From positions 1 to 61,282 of the forward strand of contig JAKPQA010000250.1 in the NCBI GenBank assembly GCA_029547025.1: 61,282 bases of DNA. The letters run 5' to 3'. Below, one piece after another: positions 34,205 to 42,862 of this stretch. A program made the position numbers and the translations under genes. Every line of letters begins with the position of its first letter. Position 1 is the first letter of the stretch. Under the pieces are notes generated by a model. That model saw only the letters and a program-made list of their open reading frames with translations, searched no databases and was not told the origin of the DNA. The stretch is from Armatimonadota bacterium (lineage in GTDB: Bacteria > Armatimonadota > Zipacnadia > UBA1398 > JAKPQA01).

Positions 34205-36808
34205 ATGGCACTTGGCAGCCTCATCGCGCTTCTGGCAGTGAACGCCACAGGGGAGGTGCGGGAGTACCTCGGTTCGCCGACCCTCTACGTCAACGGCCAG
34301 CCCGCCGTGCCCCTGGTGTTCTTCGGTTGGGCGGGAGGACCCGGGCCCCAAGTAGTGCAGCTGGCACCCGAATGGCGCCAGTTTCACGTCACCTTTGTGG
34401 CCCCGGAAGATGCCGACGGCCCGGCGGGCGTGCACTTCCGCATGGGCGGAGGCCCTCCGGGAACGGTCTGGGTGGATGACCTCCGCGTCTACCAGGGCGA
34501 GTTCCGTGAGAACCCACCCGAGAGCCTGCTCAGACAAAGCAGCTTCGAGGGCACGCGGGATGAGGTGGCTGCGGCGTGGAGCATGTTCCAGGCGGAGTAC
34601 GCGGGCGCGGACGCATCGTGGGAGCTCGATCGCACGGACGCTGTCGAGGGTAAGCAATCGCTGAAGGTCACCATCCGCAACTCCGGCACCAATACCATGC
34701 ACATCCACTTCTTCCAGTCCGGGCTGCGTGTCCGGAAGGGAGACACGTACACCTACTCGCTGTGGATGAAGTCGGCCGAGACGCGTACCGTCGACTTCAT
34801 GGCCCTGCACATCGGAGAGCCCTGGACCATCTACCACTCTCCCAGCGCCGGCCCCTACGCCAGCCAGGTGCGTCGGTCGGCCGCGGCCGGGGTGCACATC
34901 CAGTCCTTCGGCATTGACATGCCGTGGCCCAGGCCGGGCGAGGAGCCCGACTGGCGCGGCGTTGATGACCCCATCGACCTGACGCTGGCCAACGACCCCG
35001 ACGCGCTACTGCTGCCTCGCTTCGGCTGTGGCCCGCCCGGCTGGTGGCTCGAAGAGCACCCTTCAGAGCGGATGCTGTTCTCCGATGGCCAGACGGCGTC
35101 GTGGTCCATGGCTTCCGCGCTCTGGCGAGCCGAGTTTCCAGAGCATCTGAGGGCCCTCGTGCGGCACTGTGAGGAGAAGTACGGCCACCACATGCTCGGA
35201 TACCATCCGTGCGGTCAGCACACCGGCGAATGGTTCTACGAGCGCTCGTGGGAGCCTGTGCTCAGCGACTTTTCCGAACCCATGTCGGCCGGCTTCCGTG
35301 CCTGGGCTGCCACCAAGTACCGGACTGACGAGGCCCTGCGCACGGCCTGGGGCGACCCCGCCGCCACCGTCCGCCACATCAGGATCCCGACGGCCGAGGA
35401 GCAGCAGCGCACGACGCTCGGACTGTTCCGCGACCCCGTGCGCGAGCGCAAGGTCATCGACTACTTCGAGTACAAGCAGCTCGCCATGGAAGAGCCCCTC
35501 GAGCAGATGGCCCGGGTCATCAAGGACGAGACCGAGCGGCAGAAGCTGGTCGTCTTCTTCTACGGCTACTTGTTCGACATGCACGGCATCCCCATGGGGC
35601 CGCAATCGAGCGGGCACCTGGCCATGGCGCGGATGCTGCGCTGCCCCGACGTCGACGTCCTGACCTCGCCCATCTCCTACCTCGATCGCGAACTCGGCGG
35701 GGCGGGCCTGTTCATGAGCGCGGTCGATAGCGTCCGGGCGGCGGGCAAGCTCTGGCTCAACGAGGACGACACGCGCACCTACCTCACGCCCGAGGACTCT
35801 GGCTTCGGCCGTGTCGACACTCCTCAGGGCACCTTCTGGGTCCATCAGCGGAACTTCGCGCAGCTGCTGCCCCGCCGCCTGGCCTGCTGGTACATGGATC
35901 TGGGCGGCATCGGCTGGCTCGACGGCCAGGACCTATGGGACAACATCGCTCGGTTGCGAGAAGTGTACGAGGACCGGCTTCCCACACCGGCCACTTTCGC
36001 CCCCGAAGTGGCCGTGATCGTCGATGAGGTCAGTCCCTTCTACACCCAGTGCACCAGCGCGCTGCACTCGCCGCTGGTCTACCAGATGCGTAGCCAGATG
36101 GCCCGGCTCGGGGCGCCGGCGCGGATCCACCTGCTGAGCGATCTGGTCGAGGGGCGTGTTCCCCGAGCCAAGGTCTATGTGTTCCTCAACTGTTTCCACC
36201 TGAGTGACACGGCGCGGCGGGCGATCAGCCGCACCACGGCCGGCCGGGCGGCCATCTGGTTCTACGGCGGCGGGTTCCTGGGCGACGACGCGGCCCCGGT
36301 CACGGCAGAGGGCGAGTTCGAGCGGCGGATGAGCGACGCCGTGGGCTTGCCGCTCCGCCGTACCGTTGTCCAGCCCGGCATAGCTCGACTCGTCGAGGAC
36401 GACCGCAGTATCGGCACTGACCTCACACTGGAGCCCTGCTGGGCCGTGGACGAGGGCGCCGGGGCGGAGGTCATCGCCCGCTACGCCGACGGCTCGATCG
36501 CCGCGGCCTGGCGCCAGACGCGTGAGGGGCTGCGCGCCTATGTGGGAGCGCTGCACTGCCCGGCCAGTGTGCTGCGCCCCCTGCTTCGACGGGCCGGCGT
36601 GCATCTGTACGCCACCAGCGATGACGTGGTGCTGGCCGATGACCGCTTCCTGGGTCTCGCCGCCACCAGTGCGGGGGCGAAACGGATCCGACTCCGGCGC
36701 CCGGCCACGGTGATCGACCTCCTGAGCGGCGAGGTCCTGGGGGCGAACGTCGACGGGTTCGAGCTCACCATGGCCCTGGGCGAGACGCGCCTGTTTGGCC
36801 TGCGGTAG
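34205..36808 (+). CDS. Large GH-A/GH42-like glycoside hydrolase with beta-sandwich module
   Basis: 867 aa with AAAGGAG upstream of the ATG at 34205. The start MALGSLIALLAVNATG is signal-like but short. The first 220 residues read as a lectin or CBM sandwich (VHFRMGGGPPGTVWVDDLRV, then VEGKQSLKVTI). A TIM-barrel region follows with RALVRHCEEKYGHHMLGYHP, ending in a GEW motif, and later WLNEDDTRTYL. These are the usual places for the acid/base and nucleophile Glu of GH42-like enzymes, though I cannot prove the pair. The C-terminal 150 residues resemble the trimerisation and beta-domains of such enzymes. It probably hydrolyses beta-galactosides or related glycans outside the cytoplasm. Confidence 0.65.
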   Translation: MALGSLIALLAVNATGEVREYLGSPTLYVNGQPAVPLVFFGWAGGPGPQVVQLAPEWRQFHVTFVAPEDADGPAGVHFRMGGGPPGTVWVDDLRVYQGEFRENPPESLLRQSSFEGTRDEVAAAWSMFQAEYAGADASWELDRTDAVEGKQSLKVTIRNSGTNTMHIHFFQSGLRVRKGDTYTYSLWMKSAETRTVDFMALHIGEPWTIYHSPSAGPYASQVRRSAAAGVHIQSFGIDMPWPRPGEEPDWRGVDDPIDLTLANDPDALLLPRFGCGPPGWWLEEHPSERMLFSDGQTASWSMASALWRAEFPEHLRALVRHCEEKYGHHMLGYHPCGQHTGEWFYERSWEPVLSDFSEPMSAGFRAWAATKYRTDEALRTAWGDPAATVRHIRIPTAEEQQRTTLGLFRDPVRERKVIDYFEYKQLAMEEPLEQMARVIKDETERQKLVVFFYGYLFDMHGIPMGPQSSGHLAMARMLRCPDVDVLTSPISYLDRELGGAGLFMSAVDSVRAAGKLWLNEDDTRTYLTPEDSGFGRVDTPQGTFWVHQRNFAQLLPRRLACWYMDLGGIGWLDGQDLWDNIARLREVYEDRLPTPATFAPEVAVIVDEVSPFYTQCTSALHSPLVYQMRSQMARLGAPARIHLLSDLVEGRVPRAKVYVFLNCFHLSDTARRAISRTTAGRAAIWFYGGGFLGDDAAPVTAEGEFERRMSDAVGLPLRRTVVQPGIARLVEDDRSIGTDLTLEPCWAVDEGAGAEVIARYADGSIAAAWRQTREGLRAYVGALHCPASVLRPLLRRAGVHLYATSDDVVLADDRFLGLAATSAGAKRIRLRRPATVIDLLSGEVLGANVDGFELTMALGETRLFGLR

Positions 36809-36838
36809 AATGGCTCCCGTCTAGCCAATGCACTGGAA

Positions 36839-36867
36839 GACCGTGGGGCGCTGGCCGCCCCACGGTC
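36839..36867 (+). terminator. Strong hairpin between the GH42-like gene and the phosphoesterase-PHP gene
   Basis: A perfect 12-bp stem, GACCGTGGGGCG/CGCCCCACGGTC, with a 5-nt loop is followed by GTTT. It sits 30 bases after one gene and 18 bases before the next. The close spacing means the ribosome-binding site of the next gene follows directly. Confidence 0.8.
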
Positions 36868-36885
36868 GTTTGACGGGAGCTGCTC

Positions 36886-38403
36886 ATGTCCGGCGCCGAA
36901 CCGCGGGGCGCGCTGAATCTGCTCGTCCTGGCCGACCTGCACTACATCCACCATGCCCGCCACCAATGCGGAGTTCCCCAACGCCGAGCTGATATGGGGC
37001 TCGAGTTGGTCACGCGCGCCGTTCGTCGCGCCCGGCGCATCGCGGACATCGACGTCATCGTCCTCCTCGGTGACCTCGTCGACAACGGCTGGGCCGAGGG
37101 GGCCGAGCGCGACCTGGCCGAGCTGCGAGACGCCCTCGAGAAGCCAGGCCTGCCGGTCATCGTGGTGCCCGGCAACCACGACGGCCCGCCCGAGCGCGTT
37201 CGGGCCGTCTTCGGCGCCGAGACGGGCGTCGGCCAGATCGCCGGCTACCAGTTCGCCACGTTTGCGGACACCTATGGCCCCGGCGACCGCTGTGTGCGTC
37301 CGGTGGCAGACCTGGTGCACACGCTGTGCCGCGCGCGTCACCAGGCCGACCAGCCCATCATCGCGCTCCAGCACAACCCGGTCCATCCGCCCATCGAGAG
37401 CGCCTACCCGTACATGCTCGAGGAGCGCGCCCAGGTCATGGAGCTCTATGCCGAGTCGGGGGTCGCGCTCTCGCTCAGCGGGCACTACCATCCAGGGCAG
37501 CCACCGACGGTAGTGCGCGGCGTCACCTATGCCACATGCCCGGCGCTGTGCGAGGCGCCATTCCGGTTCATGCTGGTCCGTATGGAGGGCCGGCAGGCGA
37601 ACGTCGAGACCCTGTCGCTGGCCATGGACCCTGAAACCGGACTCGTGGACCACCACTGCCACACTCACTATGCGTACTGTGCCCAGGACATCACGGCCGA
37701 GAAGGTGATCGCCCGGGCGCGGGACATGGGCCTGGCGCGAACTCACCTGACGGAGCACGCCGGACAGCTCTACATGGCGGCCGATGACTTCTGGAAGGGT
37801 GCGTTCGTCACGGATCCTGACCTGTGGATCCGCGCGCGCGCCGAGCGCAACCGGATGCCAGCATTCCGGGCGGAGATCGGGCCCCTGCGTCGCCCCGAAG
37901 TCCGCTGGGGACTCGAAGTGGAGTGCGATGGCCTCGGCCGCCTGACACTGGCCGATGAGGACCGCGAGGGCTGGGATGTCCTCGTGGGGGCCCTGCACTA
38001 CCTGCCTGCTACGGTCGGCGCCGGCGCGATGGACCCGGCGCGGCTGACCCGGGAGTTTATGACATTCTCCGAGCATCTCCTCCGGCAGGGCGCCCAGATT
38101 CTGGCCCACCCGTTCCGCATCATCCGAAAAGCCAAGGTACCCGTGCCGGAGTGGCTGTTCGCGCCGCTGGTCGACATGCTGGCCAGCTACGGCGCGGCGG
38201 CCGAGCTGAACTTCCACACGAACCAGCCCGACCCACGGTTCTTCGCGGCGTGCCTCGAGCGCGGAGTTCGGATCTCGCTGGGCAGCGACAGCCACGCCAT
38301 GTACGAGGTGGGCGACTTCGCGCCACACCTACGGCTGCTGGAGGACATCGGCGTCACCCGGGACCGGCTGCCGGATGTGCTGTTCGGGCTCTCGGCCTCC
38401 TAA
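36886..38403 (+). CDS. Metallophosphoesterase fused to a PHP domain
   Basis: 505 aa with GGGAG upstream of the ATG at 36886. Residues 1-240 carry a complete calcineurin-like site: LADLHY (D17, H19), GDLVDN (62-63), GNHDG (96-99), H163 in LQHNP, and SGHYHPG (199-202). Residues 250-505 are a PHP domain: VDHHCHTHY with DxHxHT at 255-260, LTEHAG, LAHPFRIIRKA, and SLGSDSHAMY near the end. Both metal sites look intact. The two phosphoesterase folds are normally separate. Here they may act in sequence on one phosphorylated molecule or on nucleic acid. The stop shares CTAA with the convergent rmlA stop. Confidence 0.88.
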   Translation: MSGAEPRGALNLLVLADLHYIHHARHQCGVPQRRADMGLELVTRAVRRARRIADIDVIVLLGDLVDNGWAEGAERDLAELRDALEKPGLPVIVVPGNHDGPPERVRAVFGAETGVGQIAGYQFATFADTYGPGDRCVRPVADLVHTLCRARHQADQPIIALQHNPVHPPIESAYPYMLEERAQVMELYAESGVALSLSGHYHPGQPPTVVRGVTYATCPALCEAPFRFMLVRMEGRQANVETLSLAMDPETGLVDHHCHTHYAYCAQDITAEKVIARARDMGLARTHLTEHAGQLYMAADDFWKGAFVTDPDLWIRARAERNRMPAFRAEIGPLRRPEVRWGLEVECDGLGRLTLADEDREGWDVLVGALHYLPATVGAGAMDPARLTREFMTFSEHLLRQGAQILAHPFRIIRKAKVPVPEWLFAPLVDMLASYGAAAELNFHTNQPDPRFFAACLERGVRISLGSDSHAMYEVGDFAPHLRLLEDIGVTRDRLPDVLFGLSAS

Positions 38404-39464
38404 GGCAACTCCGCTTGGCTCTGATCGGCGAGCACGAACTTGTAGCGAGCCGGGAGGCGGTTGCGGCGGGACAAGACCACCTGGTTCCCGAGAAGGCTCG
38501 AGTCGATTCTCTCGGTGGCATCCTCGACCACACACTCGCTCAAGAGGATGCTGTACTCGATGTCGGAGTTCACGATCCGAGTCTTGGGACCGATCGAGGT
38601 ATACGGCCCGATGTACGATCCCTCCACCTCGCAGCCCTCGGCGATGATGACCGGCCCGCGCAGATGGCTGCGGCGCACCGTGGCCCCTTTCTCGACGTAG
38701 ACGCGGCCCTCGATGACGCTCTCGGCGTTAATGTCCCCGTGGACGCCCGGTTCGAGTTCCTCGAGCAACCGGCGGTTGAGGTCGAGCACGTCTTCGGGTT
38801 TCCCGGTGTCCTTCCACCAGCTCTCGATCTCGTACTTGCGGACCTCGAGGCCGGCGTCGATCAGCCCCTGAATGGCGTCGGTGATCTCCAGCTCGCCCCG
38901 AGCGGAGGGGGGAGTCCGCTCGATGCTGTCGAAGATCTCAGGACCAAAGGCATAAACGCCCACGATGCAGAGGTTGCTCGGAGGGTCTTTGGGTTTCTCG
39001 ACGAGCCGCACGATGCGGTCGCCGTCGACCTGGGCCACCCCATAGCGAGAGGGATCGGCCTCAGGGCTGAGCAGAATCTGCCCAGCGGAGCGGGCATTGG
39101 CGAAGTCGGACACGAACCGCCCAATGCCGCCGTGGATGAAGTTGTCGCCGAGGTACACCACGAACCGGCTGTCGCCTACGAAGTCCCGCGCGACGCGGAC
39201 GGCGTGCCCGAGGCCCAGCGGGCGCTCCTGTGGGATATAGGTCACGCGGCAGCCGAATCGGGCCCCGTCGCCCACGGCATCACTGATCTGCCAGCCCGTG
39301 GCGCCGACGACGATGCCCAGATCGGTGACCCCAGCATCGGCCAGCGCCTCGATGGCATAGAAGAGTATGGCCTTATTGGCCACGGGGATGAGGTGCTTGG
39401 CGCCCGTGTGGGTCAGCGGGCGGAGACGCGTGCCAGCCCCGGCACATAGCACGATGCCCTTCAC
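38400..39464 (-). CDS. rmlA: Glucose-1-phosphate thymidylyltransferase, long form
   Basis: A 354-aa protein from the GTG at 39464, seven bases after GGGAGG. Upstream in-frame codons look non-coding. The nucleotidyltransferase site is IVLCAGAGTRLRPLT, a variant of GGxGTRLxPLT, followed by KHLIPVANKAILFYAI, GLGHAV, LGDNF and EKPKDPPSNL. The C-terminal 100 residues form a left-handed beta-helix (VEKGATVRRSHL, VEGSYIGPYTSIGPKTRI) as in the long-form RmlA type. It makes dTDP-glucose for surface glycan synthesis. No other rml gene is adjacent. Confidence 0.88.
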   Translation of the reverse strand: MKGIVLCAGAGTRLRPLTHTGAKHLIPVANKAILFYAIEALADAGVTDLGIVVGATGWQISDAVGDGARFGCRVTYIPQERPLGLGHAVRVARDFVGDSRFVVYLGDNFIHGGIGRFVSDFANARSAGQILLSPEADPSRYGVAQVDGDRIVRLVEKPKDPPSNLCIVGVYAFGPEIFDSIERTPPSARGELEITDAIQGLIDAGLEVRKYEIESWWKDTGKPEDVLDLNRRLLEELEPGVHGDINAESVIEGRVYVEKGATVRRSHLRGPVIIAEGCEVEGSYIGPYTSIGPKTRIVNSDIEYSILLSECVVEDATERIDSSLLGNQVVLSRRNRLPARYKFVLADQSQAELP

Positions 39465-39616
39465 AGTGGTGCCTCCCTGCGCGGCACGGTCGGAGCCCGC
39501 CGCGACTGCCATTACGTTCTACCACACTTGCTCGATACCCGCTCACACGGCGCGGGCAGGGAGGACCCCCGGGGGGCACGAAAGGTGCCGTGCACGCTGA
39601 CTTGGGGGGATGAGCG

Positions 39617-42418
39617 ATGGGTCGGGCGGTCGCTGCGGCGCTCGTCGCGTCGGGCACGATCGGGCTGATCACCTCGGGGGCCCTGGCCCAAACCGATGCT
39701 CCATTGGATGACTTCGAGCGTGAGAACGGACCGTCATGGTCATTCAGCAACGGTCCCGAGTTTCCTGGGGCGTCCGGGCACTTCGAGCGCTCCCCGGACG
39801 CCGCCCACTCCGGGGCGCACGGCGGCCGACTCTACTTCGACTTCTCGGCCGGGGGTGCCTATGTGCAGGCCACCGTCGGCCTCCCCGCGGAGCCTCCGGC
39901 CGGGGCCGTCGAGCTGTTCGCACGCAAGACCGTCACCAACTCGATCACCGTCCGTGCGGTCGACCAGCAAGGCCAGACGTTCCAGAAGACCTTCAACTTC
40001 CCTGAGGGCGACTGGCGCCACTTGCGCATCCGCATGGATGGCTGGAGCCACCACTGGGGCGGACCCAATGATGGCGTGTTCCACGGGGCCGCCAAGGCGC
40101 TGGGCCTGCTCGTCGAGCGCGGGGAGGCGACCACCGGATCGGTGGATTTCGACGATCTGACCATCGTGCCCGCGGCCCATCCCGCCGAGTCGGCGCGTTC
40201 CATCCATGAGTACGTGGTCGCGCGTTTTGGGCCCGAGGAGGGATGGGGCTTCTGGGTATCCGGACCGGCAGGCGGCACCCAGCGGGACGGCGGACGCGTC
40301 CAGTATGACTTCTCCCTGGGCGCCTCTGAGCTCCACTTGGGCAACGACGAGGCTCTTCTGGGCCGACCCGTGTCACTGAGGCTGAGAGTACGCAGCGATG
40401 GTTCTGGTCACGCGGTACGGATGAACTTGGGCTCGCACTTTCAGAGCTTCTGGCGCACGCTCGGCACGCTCGACGAACCCGGAGAGATGGTGCTCGAGGC
40501 CCCTCTGGGAGGCATGACCGAATGGGAGCATGGGGGTGGGGAGAATGACGGTGTCGTCCGTCTTCCGCTTCGCCTGCTGAACTTGAGCCTGGCGCGCCGC
40601 GAAGGCGGGCCCGAGCGGGGCGACATAGAGTTCCTCGAACTGAGTGTTCAGACCGATGTCCCGCCGGACCGCCTGCTGTTCCCTCTGGCCCGGGGGCCTG
40701 CCGCCGCCGGTGATCCCTTCCGGCTGACCCTGCGCAGCCTGGCTGCAGAGCCTTCGGATGCCCGGGTGACCTGCTCGCTGCGCGACTTCTCTGGACGTGT
40801 CCTCAGGACGGAGGAGCACGCGATGACGCTGCCCGCGTCGGCCCAGCCCGTCGCGCTGCAAGTCCCCGCCGATGTGGCCGACGTTCCCTTCCTCGAGGCC
40901 GAGTTCCGCATCCAGGCTCCGGGTCAGAAGCCGGCCACGGCGGCCGCGTGCTGGGTCATGCCGTGGCCGGATGAGGGCAGCGCCGAGCTCGATCCCGCGT
41001 CGCCGTGGGGGATGGGGCTCTACCTCTACCGCTACGGCGGCGACGCCGCCGGGCTGGCTCAGATGGACCGCGCGGCGGCCCTGGCGCGAGCCGCGGGAGT
41101 GAAGTGGACCCGCGAGGAGTTCCAATGGCACCGCATCGAGCCGCGCCCCGGCGAGTTCGACTGGACCTTCTACGACGCGCTGGTCGACACGGCCACTCGG
41201 CACGGCATCAGCGTCTATGGTCTCATCGCCTATTGGTCCTCCTGGACCCAGCCCTACACCGATCAGGGGGTCGAGGACTACTGCCGGTTCGTTCGTGCCC
41301 TGGTCGGCCACTACAAGGACCGCATCAAGCACTGGGAGATCTGGAATGAACCCAACATCTTCTTCTGGAGTGGCCCGAAGGAGCTCTACTTCACTCTGCT
41401 CGACCGCGCCTACGCCGCGGTGAAGGACGTAGACCCCGAGGCCGTCGTCTTCGGGTGCTCAACCGCCGGCATCGACCAGGACTTCATCCGGAGGACTATG
41501 GAGGCCGGGGCGCGCTTCGACGGTCTCACGATCCACCCCTACCGCGCGGTACTGGACGATCTGGGTTTCCAGCAGGAGCTCCGTCAGGTGGCCGACCTCG
41601 TCGCAGCCGCAGGACCTGCAAAGCCGGTATGGATCACCGAGATGGGTTGGCCCACTGAGGTCGGCGCGACCAGCGAACGCGACCAAGCTAACCTCCTGGC
41701 GCGCTGCTACGTGGGCGCGGTGGCATCGGGGACCGTCGGCAACGTGTCGTGGTACGATTTCCGTGAGGACGGCTCGAACCCGTACTACAACGAGCACCAC
41801 TTCGGCATCGTCCGGCAGGACTTCTCACTCAAGCCCGCCTACCGTGCTGCCGCCAAGGTGTGCCGTACGCTCGCCGGCCTGCGGCCGACCGGCGTCGAGG
41901 AGTGGGGCGCCAAGACGCTCGCTTACCGGTTCAGCGGGGCCGAGCGCAGGGTGATGGTCATCTGGGCCACTCGAGCTCCCGTCGTCCTTGGCCTGCTCCG
42001 GTCCGCTGATCTGCGCATCACGGATCTGATGGACCAGCCGCTGGCCCCGTGTCCGCTGGGCGGCGGCGTCGCATTGTCCCTTTCGCCGGGGTGCCCCGTC
42101 TTCATCGAGTGCGCCGAGCCGGTGATCGGGTCCGTCACACCGCTCAAGCTCGTGGCCGAGAAGTCGGCTCTGGAGCCTGGCGCTGCCACCCGGGTAGTCC
42201 TCGAGGCCGGAGACCTGGAGGTGGCGGACGCTGCATTCACGTGGGACCTACCTCCCGGCTGGCAGATCGCGGCCGATGGGCCACTGACCTGGCGCCTTCT
42301 CGCCGCCCCCGATGCCATCGATGGCGCGTATGATGTCAGCGCCACACTCGGCCTCGAGGCCGGCGAGCTTCCGGTTCGGCTCCGCATTCGCGTGACACCG
42401 GCCATCATCGAGATCTAG
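39617..42418 (+). CDS. Secreted GH-A clan glycoside hydrolase (GH5/GH39-like) with CBM-like modules
   Basis: 933 aa with a signal peptide (MGRAVAAALVASGTIGLITS then GALAQ). Residues 30-190 and 200-330 look like two beta-sandwich modules (LDDFERENGPSW, VDFDDLTIVP). The TIM barrel starts near 450. It has GVKWTREEFQWHRIEPRPG, the acid/base Glu in HWEIWNEPN (E578) and the nucleophile in ITEMGWPT (E675), 97 residues apart, as in GH39/GH5 enzymes. The C-terminal 200 residues form a further beta domain. It likely cuts a plant or microbial beta-glycan outside the cell. The promoter region is the 150-base divergent gap with rmlA. Confidence 0.85.
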   Translation: MGRAVAAALVASGTIGLITSGALAQTDAPLDDFERENGPSWSFSNGPEFPGASGHFERSPDAAHSGAHGGRLYFDFSAGGAYVQATVGLPAEPPAGAVELFARKTVTNSITVRAVDQQGQTFQKTFNFPEGDWRHLRIRMDGWSHHWGGPNDGVFHGAAKALGLLVERGEATTGSVDFDDLTIVPAAHPAESARSIHEYVVARFGPEEGWGFWVSGPAGGTQRDGGRVQYDFSLGASELHLGNDEALLGRPVSLRLRVRSDGSGHAVRMNLGSHFQSFWRTLGTLDEPGEMVLEAPLGGMTEWEHGGGENDGVVRLPLRLLNLSLARREGGPERGDIEFLELSVQTDVPPDRLLFPLARGPAAAGDPFRLTLRSLAAEPSDARVTCSLRDFSGRVLRTEEHAMTLPASAQPVALQVPADVADVPFLEAEFRIQAPGQKPATAAACWVMPWPDEGSAELDPASPWGMGLYLYRYGGDAAGLAQMDRAAALARAAGVKWTREEFQWHRIEPRPGEFDWTFYDALVDTATRHGISVYGLIAYWSSWTQPYTDQGVEDYCRFVRALVGHYKDRIKHWEIWNEPNIFFWSGPKELYFTLLDRAYAAVKDVDPEAVVFGCSTAGIDQDFIRRTMEAGARFDGLTIHPYRAVLDDLGFQQELRQVADLVAAAGPAKPVWITEMGWPTEVGATSERDQANLLARCYVGAVASGTVGNVSWYDFREDGSNPYYNEHHFGIVRQDFSLKPAYRAAAKVCRTLAGLRPTGVEEWGAKTLAYRFSGAERRVMVIWATRAPVVLGLLRSADLRITDLMDQPLAPCPLGGGVALSLSPGCPVFIECAEPVIGSVTPLKLVAEKSALEPGAATRVVLEAGDLEVADAAFTWDLPPGWQIAADGPLTWRLLAAPDAIDGAYDVSATLGLEAGELPVRLRIRVTPAIIEI

Positions 42419-42444
42419 GGTACGAAACGACAGGAGCGAGGCGC

Positions 42445-42825
42445 ATGAGACGACCGTCTGCGGGGCAGCACTGGGCTGTCGTCAGCCTGCTGGTGCTATC
42501 GGCGATGATTGCCGGATGCAGTTTGCTCGGCAATGACCCGGCGCAGATGTCGCTAGGCCTTGAGGGCCAGCTGGCGCCCTATCAGCTACGCGTGGGCGAG
42601 GAGGCGGGGCTAGTGTGGCAGGTGCGCTCGAGCTCCGGAGCGTCACTCCACTACTCCAGCGACGCCTTCGCATTCGGGTCGTCGTCGAGCACCATCGCGA
42701 CGATCGAATACTCGGGCGATAGAGACCCGTACGTCCGCGCCCGCAGGGCCGGCGAGTGCACCATCAGCGCGGTTCTCATCGACGAGGGAGTATCGGGGAG
42801 CTTCGTTCTGACCGTGCTGCCGTAG
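42445..42825 (+). CDS. Small lipoprotein of unknown function
   Basis: A 126-aa protein with GGAG and GAGG sites before the ATG at 42445. The signal ends with lipobox IAGC near residue 25 (LSAMIAGCSLL). The mature part is about 100 residues of beta-strand character (APYQLRVGEEAGLVWQVRSS, ending VSGSFVLTVLP), similar to a small immunoglobulin or Big-like domain. No family is recognised. It lies 27 bases after the large glycosidase and 38 bases before the AAA ATPase, so all three may be one transcript. Confidence 0.75.
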   Translation: MRRPSAGQHWAVVSLLVLSAMIAGCSLLGNDPAQMSLGLEGQLAPYQLRVGEEAGLVWQVRSSSGASLHYSSDAFAFGSSSSTIATIEYSGDRDPYVRARRAGECTISAVLIDEGVSGSFVLTVLP

Positions 42826-42862
42826 GCGGCGGCCGTGTCACTTCGCTGGAGGCGGTGTTCTG

